Assembly (NCBI RefSeq): GCF_013744875.1
Contig: NZ_CP059399.1
Location: forward strand, 6,882,001 to 6,946,000
Length of the DNA stretch: 64,000 nucleotides
Direction: 5' to 3'
From: Nocardia huaxiensis
GTDB taxonomy: Bacteria; Actinomycetota; Actinomycetes; Mycobacteriales; Mycobacteriaceae
The position numbers and the translations under genes are program-made. The notes below the pieces were generated by a model, which saw only the letters and a program-made list of their open reading frames with translations, did no database searches and was not told the origin of the DNA. Below are positions 10,409-19,865 of the stretch, piece by piece; within the stretch, counting starts at the first letter, position 1, and each line of letters begins with the position of its first letter.

Positions 10409-11184
10409 CGGCCGGGCTCGTCTCCGCCCCGGAAGCAGACGGTCAGCGCGCGTTTGTCCCAGACGACCCAGACCGCGCCCTGACCGTCGCGCGGGCAGCC
10501 GGCGCCTTCGCGCGTGTCCTCGAGGACGGCGGTGACCTGCACGATGTGCGCACCCGCCGTACCGCAATCCACCTTCAGCGGCTCGTCCATCTGGGTGGTG
10601 TCGTAGCAGACGCCGACGCGCCAGTCGTAGGCCAGGCACAGGTGGTAGATCAGGTTGCCGGACTTGTCGTGGCGGGAGGTTTCGAGTTTGTACAGGTTGC
10701 CCGTGCACTCGCCCGCACCGGTCTGCACCACACGGTAATTCGCGTCGAGGGAATCGCAGTCGGCCACCGCGGGGGAACCGGCGCGCCAGGTGGGCTGACC
10801 GGTCTTGGGGTCGGTGGTCTGATCCATCGGCACCTCGACGCAGTCACCGACGCGCAGGGCCGCGAGCGGGTCCGGGGCGGCGGGTTTGGCGCTGGTGGTC
10901 GTGGTCGGCAGGCCGGCGGGGACCAGGCCGGGAGCGGTCGGTCGCGCGGTGCCGGCGATGGTGTCGCCCGCCAGATTCGAGGCGACGTCCTGGGCGATCG
11001 GGAGCAGACCGGCGAGCATGGCGATCCAGCCCAGAATCACCAGGATCGAGGCGAGCACGCGCATTCCGCGACCGTTCTGGGTGCGGCGCTGCCGCCGGAT
11101 CGCCAGCACTCCGGTCGCCGTCGCAGCCAGCAGTAGCGCGACGGCCACGGCGATCAGCACCCAGGGCACAACACAAACCCCCAC
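10405..11184 (-). CDS. Membrane-anchored LppU/SCO3897-like protein
   Basis: Up to 259 residues: two hydrophobic segments (about 7-27 and 43-66), a Thr/Pro-rich linker, then an extracytoplasmic domain containing eight cysteines (VGDCVEV, VADCDS, GECTGN, HLCLAY, GVCYDT, VDCGTAG, GAGCPRD, TVCFRG). The regular cysteine spacing suggests four disulfides. The VGDCV opening and the ADC repeat resemble the LppU/SCO3897 family of actinobacterial envelope proteins of unknown role. The start is GTG at 11184; an alternative GTG at 11169 would remove five residues without affecting the first helix. Confidence 0.7.
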   Translation of the reverse strand: MGVCVVPWVLIAVAVALLLAATATGVLAIRRQRRTQNGRGMRVLASILVILGWIAMLAGLLPIAQDVASNLAGDTIAGTARPTAPGLVPAGLPTTTTSAKPAAPDPLAALRVGDCVEVPMDQTTDPKTGQPTWRAGSPAVADCDSLDANYRVVQTGAGECTGNLYKLETSRHDKSGNLIYHLCLAYDWRVGVCYDTTQMDEPLKVDCGTAGAHIVQVTAVLEDTREGAGCPRDGQGAVWVVWDKRALTVCFRGGDEPGR

Positions 11185-11345
11185 ACACAGACTTTCCTAC
11201 AACTACCAGTGTGGCCGATCGACCGGGCGACGGCATCGACCACACCGTTTCGTTTTGCAAGCTATCGCACGGTGTAATCCAGTAGCAATCCGACATTTCA
11301 CCCTGTTCAGGGCCGGCCCGCGACGGGGATGGTCAAGATGGAGGG

Positions 11346-12440
11346 ATGCGCGCACGCTCGAGGGTTCTGACCGTGGCCGTTCTGCTGGCAGGAGTCGTGT
11401 CGTGCGCACGGGACGACGACCCGCGGCCACCCGGGACGACGGTCACCGCGACTGCGCCGAGCGTGCCGACCGGAGTTCCGGATCTCGACGCCGGTGAGGA
11501 CGTGGCCCAGGGCTTGGAAACGCCGTGGGGGCTGGCGTTCCTGCCGGACGGGAGTGCGCTTGTGGCCGAACGGGATTCGGGGGCGATCGTGCGGGTGACG
11601 CCGGGCGCGGGGAGCTCGCCGGTGTACCGGGTGCCCGGGGTCGAGGCGACGGGTGAAGCGGGCCTGCTCGGCCTCGCGGTATCGCCCACCTACGCCGAGG
11701 ACCGCTACGTGTACGCGTACTTCACTGCGGCGCAGGACAATCGGATCGTGCGCTTCCGGCTCGACGGGCAGCCGCAGGTGATCTTCAGCGGAATCACCAA
11801 GGGCAGCATCCACGACGGCGGACGGATCGCCTTCGGGCCCGACGGGCTGCTGTATGTGGGCACCGGGGATGCCGGGCAGGCCGATCGATCGCAGGACCCG
11901 GCGGATCCGAACGGCAAGATTCTGCGCCTGACGCCGGAAGGGGCCGCGGCGGCGGGCAATCCGGTGGCCGGATCACCCGTGTACAGCCTCGGGCACCGGA
12001 ATGTGCAGGGGCTGGCGTGGGATCGGGCGGGGCGGTTGTTCGCCGCCGAGTTCGGGCGCAATGCCTACGACGAGATCAATCTGATCGAGCCGGGACGCAA
12101 TTACGGGTGGCCGGAGGTCGAGGGCAGCGGGGATACCCGCGGTGGCGAATTCACGCAGCCGCTGGTCACCTGGAAGCCGTCGGAAGCCTCGCCATCCGGG
12201 ATCGCGATCGCCGGGAACACGCTGTACGCGGCGGCCCTGCGCGGCGAGCGACTGTGGACGGTGCCGCTCACCGACGGTGCGACCGGGGAACCCCGAGCGC
12301 GACTGGAGGATCGGCTCGGACGACTGCGCACGGTGGCGGTGGCTCCCGACGGCGCGCTGTGGGTGACCACGTCCAACACCGACGGCCGGGGCGACCCGAA
12401 CGACGGCGACGACCGCGTCATCCGATTCCCGGCGCGGTGA
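11346..12440 (+). CDS. Secreted PQQ-dependent sugar dehydrogenase-like lipoprotein
   Basis: A 364-residue glucose/sorbosone dehydrogenase-family beta-propeller. The signal peptide ends in LLAGVVSC with lipidation at Cys20. A Thr/Pro-rich spacer precedes the catalytic domain. Motifs include ETPWGLAFLPDG, GEAGLLGLA, HDGGRIAFGPDG, the calcium loop GTGDAG, and SLGHRNVQGLAWD. The family oxidises aldoses at the cell surface with PQQ, but many actinobacterial members are uncharacterised and PQQ synthesis genes are not in this window. It starts with ATG and ends 7 bases from the convergent pentapeptide-repeat gene. Confidence 0.85.
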   Translation: MRARSRVLTVAVLLAGVVSCARDDDPRPPGTTVTATAPSVPTGVPDLDAGEDVAQGLETPWGLAFLPDGSALVAERDSGAIVRVTPGAGSSPVYRVPGVEATGEAGLLGLAVSPTYAEDRYVYAYFTAAQDNRIVRFRLDGQPQVIFSGITKGSIHDGGRIAFGPDGLLYVGTGDAGQADRSQDPADPNGKILRLTPEGAAAAGNPVAGSPVYSLGHRNVQGLAWDRAGRLFAAEFGRNAYDEINLIEPGRNYGWPEVEGSGDTRGGEFTQPLVTWKPSEASPSGIAIAGNTLYAAALRGERLWTVPLTDGATGEPRARLEDRLGRLRTVAVAPDGALWVTTSNTDGRGDPNDGDDRVIRFPAR

Positions 12441-12447
12441 ATCACCC

Positions 12448-13881
12448 TCAGCCGCTGGTGAGTTCGGCCTGCTCGACCGGGCTCGGCGGCCACTTCTCCG
12501 GGCGAATATTGGCGGGCTTGGTGGAGGGACTCTCATCCCAGTCGAAGCGCACGCCGACCCACGCCTTCGGCTTCTCGAAGGTCACCTCGCGGGCGTCGAA
12601 CGCCACCCGGCGGAAGGAGATGTCGCCGAAGAAGTCCGCGCCGGTGAAGTCCGCCGCGCGGCCGTCGAAGACAGCGTCGGCGAAGGTCACCCGGCCGTGG
12701 CATTCGGCGCGGGCGAAGCTGACCTCCCGGGTGCCGCCGACCCGCCAGCGGCCGCGACTGCCCAGGTGCGCGCAGTCGAAAACCGTGGCTTCGGCGTAGC
12801 ACCGCACATTGGCGAAAGTGATTCTGGCCCCGGCGAACTCCGCCGTCGCGAAGGTCACCCGGCCGCCGTCGAAGACCGCGCGCTCGAAGGTGGTCAGTTC
12901 GGCGGTGAAGGTCGCATCCGCGAAACTGCTGCGCTCACCGGCGAAGGTGGCGCGGGTGAAGACCGTGCGCGAGCCGCCGAACGTGGCGCCGTCGAAGGAG
13001 ACCGTGCCCGCGAAGGTGGCATCGATGAATGTGGTTCCGGCGCTGTCGAGTTCGCCGCGCGAGGAGGGCGCGGGCGCGAAGATCGCGCCGTCGAAGCGGG
13101 TGCTGGTGGCGCGGAACATCGCACCCTGGAAGCTGACCCGGCTGCCCAGGAAGCGGGCCCGATCGAAACTGGTGACGCGGCCGCCGACGAATACGGCATT
13201 GGTGAAGCGGGTATCGCCCGCGAAGGTCACCTCACGGAAGTCCAGGTCCTCGAAGATGGCGTCGGAGAAGTCGAAATCGCAGTCGGACCAGGATCTTTCG
13301 GCGGACGGGCGCAGATGTCCGGCGATCACGCGCAGGATGGTGTCGCGGACCTGGCGGTCGTTCTGCCGGTAGCCGTACACGCGTTCCACCGCGGTGCCGG
13401 AATCCTCCACCCGCTGCGATTTGGAGACCAGATGACTGGCGCCCTCATCGGGGACATAGGGCAGGCGTAGGTATCCGCAGAGCACGTCGACGCACTGCTG
13501 CCGCTGCCCCGCCGTGGCCGCACCATCCGCGACGCCCGCCATGGCGTAGACACCCGCGATGCGCACCGCCACATCCGCATGCCCGAGCTGCATGGCCGCC
13601 GCGCCGAACAACTGGGCGAACCGGCCTCGATCCCGATCCCGCTGCCAGCGGTAGAGCAGCACCCACAGTCCCGCCGCCACCAGGCCCGCGATTACCGAGC
13701 GCGCAATGTCATTGCGCTCCAGCTGATTCGACCCTCCCCCGGACTCACCGGGTAGGAGCAACAACCCGGTGCACACACCGACAACAAGCCCGATCACCAC
13801 CGCGGGAACCACAACCCTCATCAGTGCCGACCGGTGAACCGTACGGTTCGACACCCTGCCGAACCACCCCCACCGCCGCAT
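12448..13881 (-). CDS. Membrane pentapeptide-repeat protein
   Basis: A 477-residue protein with two N-terminal membrane segments (roughly residues 20-42 and 58-78), a helical middle part with YGYRQNDRQVRD, and a long C-terminal right-handed beta-helix. In this beta-helix phenylalanine recurs about every five residues (F-x-x-A-x-F-x-G pattern) for around 230 residues. The helix side is probably cytosolic. Function is unknown; pentapeptide domains act as scaffolds or DNA mimics in other proteins. No strong Shine-Dalgarno precedes the ATG at 13881, and the ATG at 13821 is an alternative that would cut into the region before the first membrane segment. Confidence 0.75.
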   Translation of the reverse strand: MRRWGWFGRVSNRTVHRSALMRVVVPAVVIGLVVGVCTGLLLLPGESGGGSNQLERNDIARSVIAGLVAAGLWVLLYRWQRDRDRGRFAQLFGAAAMQLGHADVAVRIAGVYAMAGVADGAATAGQRQQCVDVLCGYLRLPYVPDEGASHLVSKSQRVEDSGTAVERVYGYRQNDRQVRDTILRVIAGHLRPSAERSWSDCDFDFSDAIFEDLDFREVTFAGDTRFTNAVFVGGRVTSFDRARFLGSRVSFQGAMFRATSTRFDGAIFAPAPSSRGELDSAGTTFIDATFAGTVSFDGATFGGSRTVFTRATFAGERSSFADATFTAELTTFERAVFDGGRVTFATAEFAGARITFANVRCYAEATVFDCAHLGSRGRWRVGGTREVSFARAECHGRVTFADAVFDGRAADFTGADFFGDISFRRVAFDAREVTFEKPKAWVGVRFDWDESPSTKPANIRPEKWPPSPVEQAELTSG

Positions 13882-14037
13882 AGCGGAAGGATAGCGACCG
13901 TCCCCGCGACACGCCCAGCATGTTGTGATTCCCATTCCGCACCAACCGGTTTCGACAGCCGCACCCGAATCGCCGGCCCACCGCCGACCTGCTGAGACAT
14001 GGCCCAGCGGACGCCGATGCCTTCGCACCCGAACGGC

Positions 14038-14070
14038 GAGGGCCCCGCCGGATTTCCCGGCGGGGCCCTC
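14038..14070 (-). terminator. Terminator hairpin after MFS gene
   Basis: A perfect 14-bp GC-rich stem (14038-14051 with 14057-14070) and a 5-base loop sit 11 bases past the stop of the minus-strand MFS gene, before the pentapeptide-repeat gene. Confidence 0.8.
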
Positions 14071-14081
14071 GCATCGTCGGC

Positions 14082-15299
14082 TCAGGCAGCGGCTGCGGCG
14101 CTCGCATTGCGGCGCAGGCCGATTCCCGCCGCGACCAGGCAGGCGACCGCGACCGCGCCGACGAACCACGGGAACACCGCGTTCAAACCCCACTCGGTGG
14201 CGGCCCAGCCGGCCAGCACCGTCGGCAGCGCCATGGCCGAATAGGCCAGCAGGTAGTACGCCGACATGGTTTCCCCACGCTTGTGCTGCGGCACCACATC
14301 GGACAGGTGCCGCAGTGAGCCGCCGAAGCCGAGGCCGAAGGTCGCGCCCAGCACCACACCGGACAGCAGCACCCAGACCCAGTTGTGCGTGGCCAGTGCG
14401 GGCAGCGTGAGCAGCAGCGCGAGCGCCATGCCGATATCACCGGCGATGGCCGCGCGACGGGCGGGAATGCCGGTCGCGAAGAACTGCGCCAGCGCACCGG
14501 CCGTCGCCGTGGCGGCCACCACCGCGCCACCGAAGACGAGGTTGTGCACCCCCGTCTTGGCCGCGGCCAGCGACGGGTACAGCGACAGCAGCACGCCCAG
14601 CACCGACCAGGCCGCCATCACACCCAGCGCGGAGAACCAGAAGTCTCCCCGAATCTCCTGCGGCACAGCCGGTTTCGCGATCCGAATCGGTCCGGCCACG
14701 CGGGCGGTGTGCGGCTCCCGCAGGGCCAGCACGCCGACGGCCACCAGCAGGCACGCCACGGTGATCACCACATACGGCGTGCGCAACGGATGCGGCGCGT
14801 ACTGGGCCAGCAGCGCCGAGCCCAGAATGGCCACGGCCATACCGACATTGAAGGCCACACCCGACAGCTGCCCGGACCGCGCACCGTGCTTGGGCCGCAG
14901 ATCCAGCAGTGCCGCCGCGCCCGCCACCACGGTCGCGCCGACCGCCGCGCCGTGCAGGGCCCGAGCCAGCAGCAGCATGGCCACATTGTCGGCGAGCAGG
15001 AAGACGATCAGCCCGGCCACCATGATGCCGAAAGCGCCCAGCAGCACCGGTTTCCGGCCCACCGAGTCGGAGATGCGGCCCGACACCAGCACCGCGCCCA
15101 GCGCCGCGACGGCGTAGGCGGCGAAGACGAAGGTCGTGGTGAGCGGCGTGAAATTCCACTCCTGCTGATAGATGCCATACAGCGGTGCGGGCACCCCGGA
15201 CACGCCCAGCGCCACGCCGCTCGCGGCCAGGACGAGCGCGTACGCCCAGCTCTGACTGTCCTGCCCGACACGAGGCGCAACCGTCGCTGCTGCTGCCAT
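14082..15299 (-). CDS. MFS transporter
   Basis: A 405-residue major facilitator with about 12 hydrophobic segments. The loop 2-3 signature reads VSGRISDSVGRKPVLL near residue 65, as in drug-exporting MFS proteins. The ATG at 15299 is preceded by GGAGGG, fixing the start. It is divergent from an ArsR-type repressor, with two operator-like palindromes in the 93-base gap, so a pump induced by release of that repressor is likely. The exported compound is not evident. Confidence 0.88.
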   Translation of the reverse strand: MAAAATVAPRVGQDSQSWAYALVLAASGVALGVSGVPAPLYGIYQQEWNFTPLTTTFVFAAYAVAALGAVLVSGRISDSVGRKPVLLGAFGIMVAGLIVFLLADNVAMLLLARALHGAAVGATVVAGAAALLDLRPKHGARSGQLSGVAFNVGMAVAILGSALLAQYAPHPLRTPYVVITVACLLVAVGVLALREPHTARVAGPIRIAKPAVPQEIRGDFWFSALGVMAAWSVLGVLLSLYPSLAAAKTGVHNLVFGGAVVAATATAGALAQFFATGIPARRAAIAGDIGMALALLLTLPALATHNWVWVLLSGVVLGATFGLGFGGSLRHLSDVVPQHKRGETMSAYYLLAYSAMALPTVLAGWAATEWGLNAVFPWFVGAVAVACLVAAGIGLRRNASAAAAA

Positions 15300-15319
15300 C
15301 GAACCCTCCATCAGGTAAG

Positions 15320-15368
15320 TTTGATCATTATCGAACCTGACGCTACTCCTGGTTCGATGATCGTCAAA
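15320..15368. promoter_or_regulatory. Paired ArsR operators between divergent genes
   Basis: Two imperfect palindromes, TTTGATCATTATCGAA (15320-15335) and TTCGATGATCGTCAAA (15353-15368), face each other as an inverted repeat. Their 18-base extended arms match at 15 positions. Centres are 33 bases apart, about three helical turns, so two dimers could bind one DNA face. Position between the MFS pump and the ArsR gene supports autoregulated control of both. Confidence 0.65.
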
Positions 15369-15392
15369 CCTGATTCCGGAGTGAGGTAGCTC

Positions 15393-15725
15393 ATGCCAGA
15401 CACCGACACGTCCCACGTCCTGCCCGCGGTCGGCCCGCCGCCCGCGCTGCCCGCGGTACTCGGCGCGCTGCAGGACCCGGTCCGCCTGGAAATGATCCGC
15501 CGCCTCGCCAATGCCGGCACCGCGCTGCGCTGCGCCGCGCTCTACGACGGCGTCAGCAAGTCCACGGCCGCCCACCACTTCAAGATCCTGCGCGAAGCGG
15601 GGCTCACCGAACGCCTCACCGTGGACGGCAATATCTACCAGCGACTGCGCACCGAGGATGTCGACGAGGCTCTCCCCGGACTGCTCCCCGCTATCCTGAC
15701 GGCCGCCAACCGCTCACACGAGTAG
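15393..15725 (+). CDS. ArsR-family winged-helix regulator
   Basis: A 110-residue repressor. The winged helix spans roughly residues 20-95: ALQDPVRLEMIRRLA opens it, the recognition helix is SKSTAAHHFKILREAGL, and the wing lies near TVDGNIYQRLR. No cysteine cluster typical of metal sensors is present, so it probably senses an organic ligand rather than arsenic. It is transcribed divergently from the MFS transporter and likely represses it and itself through the paired palindromes at 15320-15368. Confidence 0.88.
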   Translation: MPDTDTSHVLPAVGPPPALPAVLGALQDPVRLEMIRRLANAGTALRCAALYDGVSKSTAAHHFKILREAGLTERLTVDGNIYQRLRTEDVDEALPGLLPAILTAANRSHE

Positions 15726-15789
15726 CGGAACTTCGCGGCCGCCCGATAACCAGAGGCGCGGCGCGCACCCGCGACGATACGGTGCCTGC

Positions 15790-16299
15790 ATGCGTATTCG
15801 TCTCGCGACCGCCGCCGACCTGCCCGCCCTGCAGAAGATCGAAATCGCTGCGGGTGAACCGTTTCGCGAGCTCGGCATGACGGAGATCGCCGAGGACGAT
15901 CCGCCGGCCATCGAGACGCTCGAGGTCTACCGAGCGGCCGGGCGAGCCCGGGTCGCCACGGACGAATCGGATCAACCGGTGGCCTATCTCATCCACGAAA
16001 CAGTCGACGACAGCGCACACATCGCCCAGATTTCACTGCTGCCCGAGTACGCGCGGCGCGGCATCGGGCGCGCGCTCATCGAGGACCTGGCCGAGCGGGC
16101 ACGCGCGCGCGAGCTGGCCGCACTGACACTCACCACCTTCGTCGAAGTTCCTTGGAACGCACCGTATTACGCGCGTCTCGGCTTCCGGGCGCTGGAACCC
16201 GCCGAGCTGACGCCCGCCCTGCGCCGCATCCGCGCCCGGGAAACCGAACTCGGCCTCGACCGCTGGCCGCGCATCGCCATGCGCCGCGACCTGGGGTAG
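15790..16299 (+). CDS. GNAT-family N-acetyltransferase
   Basis: A 169-residue acetyltransferase. It opens MRIRLATAADLPAL, and the acetyl-CoA pyrophosphate loop is visible as LPEYARRGIGRALI near residues 78-92, followed by APYYARLGFRALE near residues 120-132. The acceptor is unknown. It lies 64 bases after the ArsR gene on the same strand and may be cotranscribed; its stop is 1 base from the end of the convergent TerD-vWA gene. Confidence 0.85.
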   Translation: MRIRLATAADLPALQKIEIAAGEPFRELGMTEIAEDDPPAIETLEVYRAAGRARVATDESDQPVAYLIHETVDDSAHIAQISLLPEYARRGIGRALIEDLAERARARELAALTLTTFVEVPWNAPYYARLGFRALEPAELTPALRRIRARETELGLDRWPRIAMRRDLG

Positions 16300-16300
16300 C

Positions 16301-17722
16301 TCAGCGCAGAATGCCCGCGCGAGCGGCGGCGGTGATCCAGGACGGGAATTCCGACAGCAGGCGGTCGTAGAGTTCGGCATCGGACACGTCGTCGATATCG
16401 TCGACGGAGAAGAAACCGACATTGTCGACGCGGCGGCCGCCCATGCTGTCGAGCCGTTCGAGCACCCCGTAGCCCGCCTTGCTGCCGAGCCCGACGAACT
16501 GCCAGAAGATCGGCTCCTCGACGGCCGCCCGCAGCTCCCGCTCGATCTCACGATTCTTGTAGACCCCGCCGTCGGAGAAGAACAGCACCAGGGTGGGCAG
16601 CGCGGCAGGCTCGGCACGCACCGCCTTGCGCACCTCCGCGATCACCTTCTGCTCCTCGTTCTGAATGCCGACCGCCCGCATATCCACCTGCCCCGGTTGC
16701 AGATTCCGGCGGCCACCGAACATCTTCAACTGCCCGCATCGCACATGCAGCTCCAGCCATCGCGGCAGCTCCGCGAGCGCGAGATCCGGCAGCCGCGCCG
16801 GATTACTGGCGAACGTCCACGCCTGCATCGCGCCATTGTCATCCAATTGCGCTGCCACAGCGGCCATCCGCTCCACCACCCGATGCACGACCCGCTTCTC
16901 GTACAGCATGGTCATCGACCCCGAAGCGTCCAGCACCAGCACCACCCGCGCCGTCAGCCCCGGCATCCCCCGCTTGGCCAGACTGACCGCCACCTGCTCC
17001 TTGCGCATCGACAACCGCTTGCGCATATCCACCGGCAGCTGATCCTCCCCCTTGGTGAGCCGAATCCCGGGCGCACCGGACTGCGCGGGCGGAGCAGAAT
17101 GCGCGGGCGCACCGGGCGGCGGCGACGAGACCGGCGCGGGCCGAGCAGAGGGTGCGGTCGTGTGCGAAATAGGTTGCACCGCAGCCGAAGCCGGAGATGC
17201 GGCGGGCGCGTCATCGACGGTGATACCGAAATCCGTTGCCAGCCCCGACAAACCGCTCGCCCACCCCTGCCCGACAGCTCGGAACTTCCACGCCCCACCC
17301 CGCCGATACAGCTCCCCGCACACCATGGCGGTCTCCGCCCCGGCGGCAATATCGAACCGCGCGATCTCACCCCCGCCGGCAGCGTCGAGCAATCGCAGAT
17401 GCAGCCCCGGAACCTGCCCGAAGGTGCCGCCATCAGCCGACGCACATAGTGCGATCCGCTCGATATCCGCTTCCACCCCAGCCAGATTCACCTCGACCGC
17501 GTCCGCACTCCCCTGCTTGCCCGCATACCGCACAGCCCCACTGGGATGCCCCGCCTGGTTGTAGAACACGAAGTCCACATCCGACCGAACCCGCCCGACG
17601 GAAGTCAGCAACAGCGCCGAAGCATCCACCTCGGGCACCCCCGCCCCACCCGACCACGCCAGCACAGCCCGCACGGCTCCGGCCCCGACAGGCACATTGG
17701 CACCCTTGCTCAGATTGCTCAC
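16301..17722 (-). CDS. TerD domain-vWA fusion (TerF-like)
   Basis: A 473-residue fusion. Residues 1-170 are a TerD domain, opening [11 protein letters not shown] and continuing with VDFVFYNQ, which binds calcium in tellurite/stress-resistance proteins. An Ala/Pro/Ser linker (about 175-235) leads to a von Willebrand A domain with a MIDAS motif, DASGSM, near residue 275 and a second acidic site, FFSDGG. TerF of ter operons has this order. No other ter genes are in the window, so it is a solitary member and a role in phage or stress defence is only a possibility. GTG at 17722 was chosen because it starts the TerD strand. Confidence 0.85.
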   Translation of the reverse strand: MSNLSKGANVPVGAGAVRAVLAWSGGAGVPEVDASALLLTSVGRVRSDVDFVFYNQAGHPSGAVRYAGKQGSADAVEVNLAGVEADIERIALCASADGGTFGQVPGLHLRLLDAAGGGEIARFDIAAGAETAMVCGELYRRGGAWKFRAVGQGWASGLSGLATDFGITVDDAPAASPASAAVQPISHTTAPSARPAPVSSPPPGAPAHSAPPAQSGAPGIRLTKGEDQLPVDMRKRLSMRKEQVAVSLAKRGMPGLTARVVLVLDASGSMTMLYEKRVVHRVVERMAAVAAQLDDNGAMQAWTFASNPARLPDLALAELPRWLELHVRCGQLKMFGGRRNLQPGQVDMRAVGIQNEEQKVIAEVRKAVRAEPAALPTLVLFFSDGGVYKNREIERELRAAVEEPIFWQFVGLGSKAGYGVLERLDSMGGRRVDNVGFFSVDDIDDVSDAELYDRLLSEFPSWITAAARAGILR

Positions 17723-17936
17723 CCGAGCCAGTCTGCCCCGCCCAAGCCACATGCGCCCACCGATTCCCACCCAGACCCGGCCCCGAGTGCCTCCCCAGCC
17801 CCGCAGGCACCGAAGAGCCACCGATTCCCGATCGTCCTGGCATGACACCCGCTCGCGCGGCTCACACCAACGCGGAATCGTCAGCAGCCGAATCGCTTCC
17901 AGCGATGGCCCCGCACCCTGACACCCAGCCCCTCGA

Positions 17937-17997
17937 GATCAACAGGACCTGGTGGCGGCATCGCCCGAGAGTGGACCGCCACCAGGTCCTGTTGATC
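17937..17997. repeat. Long perfect inverted repeat in a 379-base gap
   Basis: Arms 17937-17958 and 17976-17997 are a perfect 22-bp inverted repeat with a 17-base loop. Beyond a 4-5 base asymmetry a further AGCCCCTCG block pairs on both sides, extending the structure to about 30 bp per arm. It lies in the gene-free stretch 17723-18101, about 100 bases past the end of the TPR membrane protein gene and over 200 bases before the TerD-vWA start. No U-tract follows. It could be a terminator of the upstream gene or a mobile palindromic element. I see nothing else in the gap. Confidence 0.7.
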
Positions 17998-18101
17998 ATG
18001 GGCGAGGGGCTTTCGTCGCACCGCCACGGAGATCGAGTCGCAGTCGCGTCTTGGGGGATAGCCGCCTTCCATGGCACAAGGCAATCCGAACTGCGCCGCC
18101 G

Positions 18102-19724
18102 CTACGGCGCGGGGGCTTCCAGGGCGGGATCGACTGGTGGGGGAAGCACTTCCACGGGCGGTTCGGGAGGTGGCGGCGGGAGGATGCCCTCGGGAGGTGG
18201 GAAGCCTTCCGGCGGTGGGGCGGGGGCTTCGGGGGCGGGGGCGATGGTCTCCGTGGGCGGTGGGGTGGTTGTGGTGGTGGGCGGAGTCGACGTCGTGGTT
18301 GTCGCGGGGACTTCCGGGGTGATGGGTTGTTCGACGCGGTCTTCGGTGCGGAAGGAGGCGGCGGCGACATGGCCTGCGGTCCACCAGAATCCGGCGGCTG
18401 CCAGGAGGATCAGCGGGGCGAGCAGGGCGGCCAGGGTGGCGGCGGTGCGGCGCTGTCGGCGGCGGCGGGCCTGCACCAGGATCGCTATCAGCATTTCCAC
18501 CGCGAGGGTGCCCGCCGACACGCAGAGGATGGCGCCGAAGGTCCAGGCGGCGTCGGGCTGATGTGCCGAGTGCGCCAGCAGGGCAAGGATTCCCGCGCCC
18601 GCGAGACCCGCGGCGGTGAAGAGGAGGAGTCGTTCGGCGGCGAAGCGGTAGCTGCCGAGCGTGTCCTCCTCGCCGCCGTTGCGGCGCAGCCAGGCACAGA
18701 AGAGCAGGCCGTGGCCCAGGCCGACGCCCAGCGCGGCCACCACCAGCAACAGGTTGCCGGTGTGGACGGCTTCGCTGTTCGAGTCGGTGCGCAGGAAAAG
18801 TGCGCCGGTGTCGGCGATCAGGACGGACGCGAGCACAATCGCCAAGCCGGGCAAGGCTTCTCCGCGACTGCGTAGTCGCCGCAGCAGGTATCCCTCGGGG
18901 AGTTGGCGTCGCAGCTGCTGGAACACCTGGAGCCAGGCCACCGGGGCCATCGCGAGCAGGATCGGCGTCACCCAGGTGAGCCCGCCGGGCGGGATCAGTT
19001 GGGCGGCAACGGCGGTCAAGGCCATGGCGGCCCAGGCCCATCCGGCGGCCCGCAGCGTGGCCCGCCAGGTGACGGCCGCCAGGGTCTGGCGTGCGGGCAG
19101 GTGCCCGGGCCGGGAGGCGAGCAGCCCGCGCAGTACGCCGAACGCTCCCCCGCGCCACACCTCCAGTTTGGCCCGCAGCATGTGCAGTTCGGTGTGCAGC
19201 GAATTCAGTTCCAGCCCAGCGGCTACATGCTTCTCGGCCGCCGCGCGATCACCGAATTCGAGTTCCAGTGCGGCCGCGGCGGCATGGGTGCTCGCCGTCG
19301 GCGCCAGCTGCAGCGCACGCACCACCGCGGTGCGGGCTTCGGCGCGTTCGGCCGGTTCGGTGCGCCGGACCCGCGACAGCACTCCGGCCAGCGTCAACAG
19401 TGCCGCGGGCGAATCCGGTTCCAGTGAAACCGCAACCCGCACATGGCGAATCGCCTCCTCGTCGCGTGCGGCGGCCTCGAACGCCAGGGCGGCGGTGAGG
19501 TGTGCGTCGACCAGATCCGGGTCGGCGGCGATGGCCAGGCCGGCCATCCGCAGCGCCTCGTCGACTCGGTCCAGCCGTAGGGCGATATCGGCCATCTCCG
19601 CCAGCAGGCCGGGGTCGTGCGGGGCTTCTTCCAGCGCCTTGCCGACTATGTCCCGGGCCTCGTCCAGTCGTCCGAGATCGCTTGCGACGCGCGCTTTTTC
19701 CAGCACCTGCGAGGTGTCGAACAT
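18102..19724 (-). CDS. TPR and multi-pass membrane protein with Pro/Thr tail
   Basis: A 540-residue protein of unknown function. Residues 1-200 are at least four TPR hairpins (for example AREDEEAIRH-type and LGRLDEARDIVGKALEEAP). About six hydrophobic segments follow between 215 and 435. The last 90 residues are Thr/Pro-rich (TTTTSTPPTTTTTPPP and repeated PPPEG), probably extended and extracytoplasmic. Such an arrangement suggests a cytosolic protein-binding domain tied to an envelope stalk. The ATG at 19724 begins the first TPR helix. No operon partner is evident; a long hairpin lies downstream. Confidence 0.75.
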   Translation of the reverse strand: MFDTSQVLEKARVASDLGRLDEARDIVGKALEEAPHDPGLLAEMADIALRLDRVDEALRMAGLAIAADPDLVDAHLTAALAFEAAARDEEAIRHVRVAVSLEPDSPAALLTLAGVLSRVRRTEPAERAEARTAVVRALQLAPTASTHAAAAALELEFGDRAAAEKHVAAGLELNSLHTELHMLRAKLEVWRGGAFGVLRGLLASRPGHLPARQTLAAVTWRATLRAAGWAWAAMALTAVAAQLIPPGGLTWVTPILLAMAPVAWLQVFQQLRRQLPEGYLLRRLRSRGEALPGLAIVLASVLIADTGALFLRTDSNSEAVHTGNLLLVVAALGVGLGHGLLFCAWLRRNGGEEDTLGSYRFAAERLLLFTAAGLAGAGILALLAHSAHQPDAAWTFGAILCVSAGTLAVEMLIAILVQARRRRQRRTAATLAALLAPLILLAAAGFWWTAGHVAAASFRTEDRVEQPITPEVPATTTTSTPPTTTTTPPPTETIAPAPEAPAPPPEGFPPPEGILPPPPPEPPVEVLPPPVDPALEAPAP

Positions 19725-19865
19725 TCCTCTCCCGATCGTGAACTACGCCGATGCCACGGTGTGCAACGGTGCGGTGCGAGACTAGCCGACCGGTTGCCGA
19801 CTCGCGATGGCAAGTCCCGATACCGCGCAACAAAGTTCGTGATTTCTGGCGATCAGGGGGATGAC

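Noticed and set aside
8710..11136. An 808-codon plus-strand open frame across three genes
   Set aside because: It lies antisense or out of frame to the alcohol dehydrogenase, methyltransferase and LppU-like genes; its composition is that of a shadow frame.
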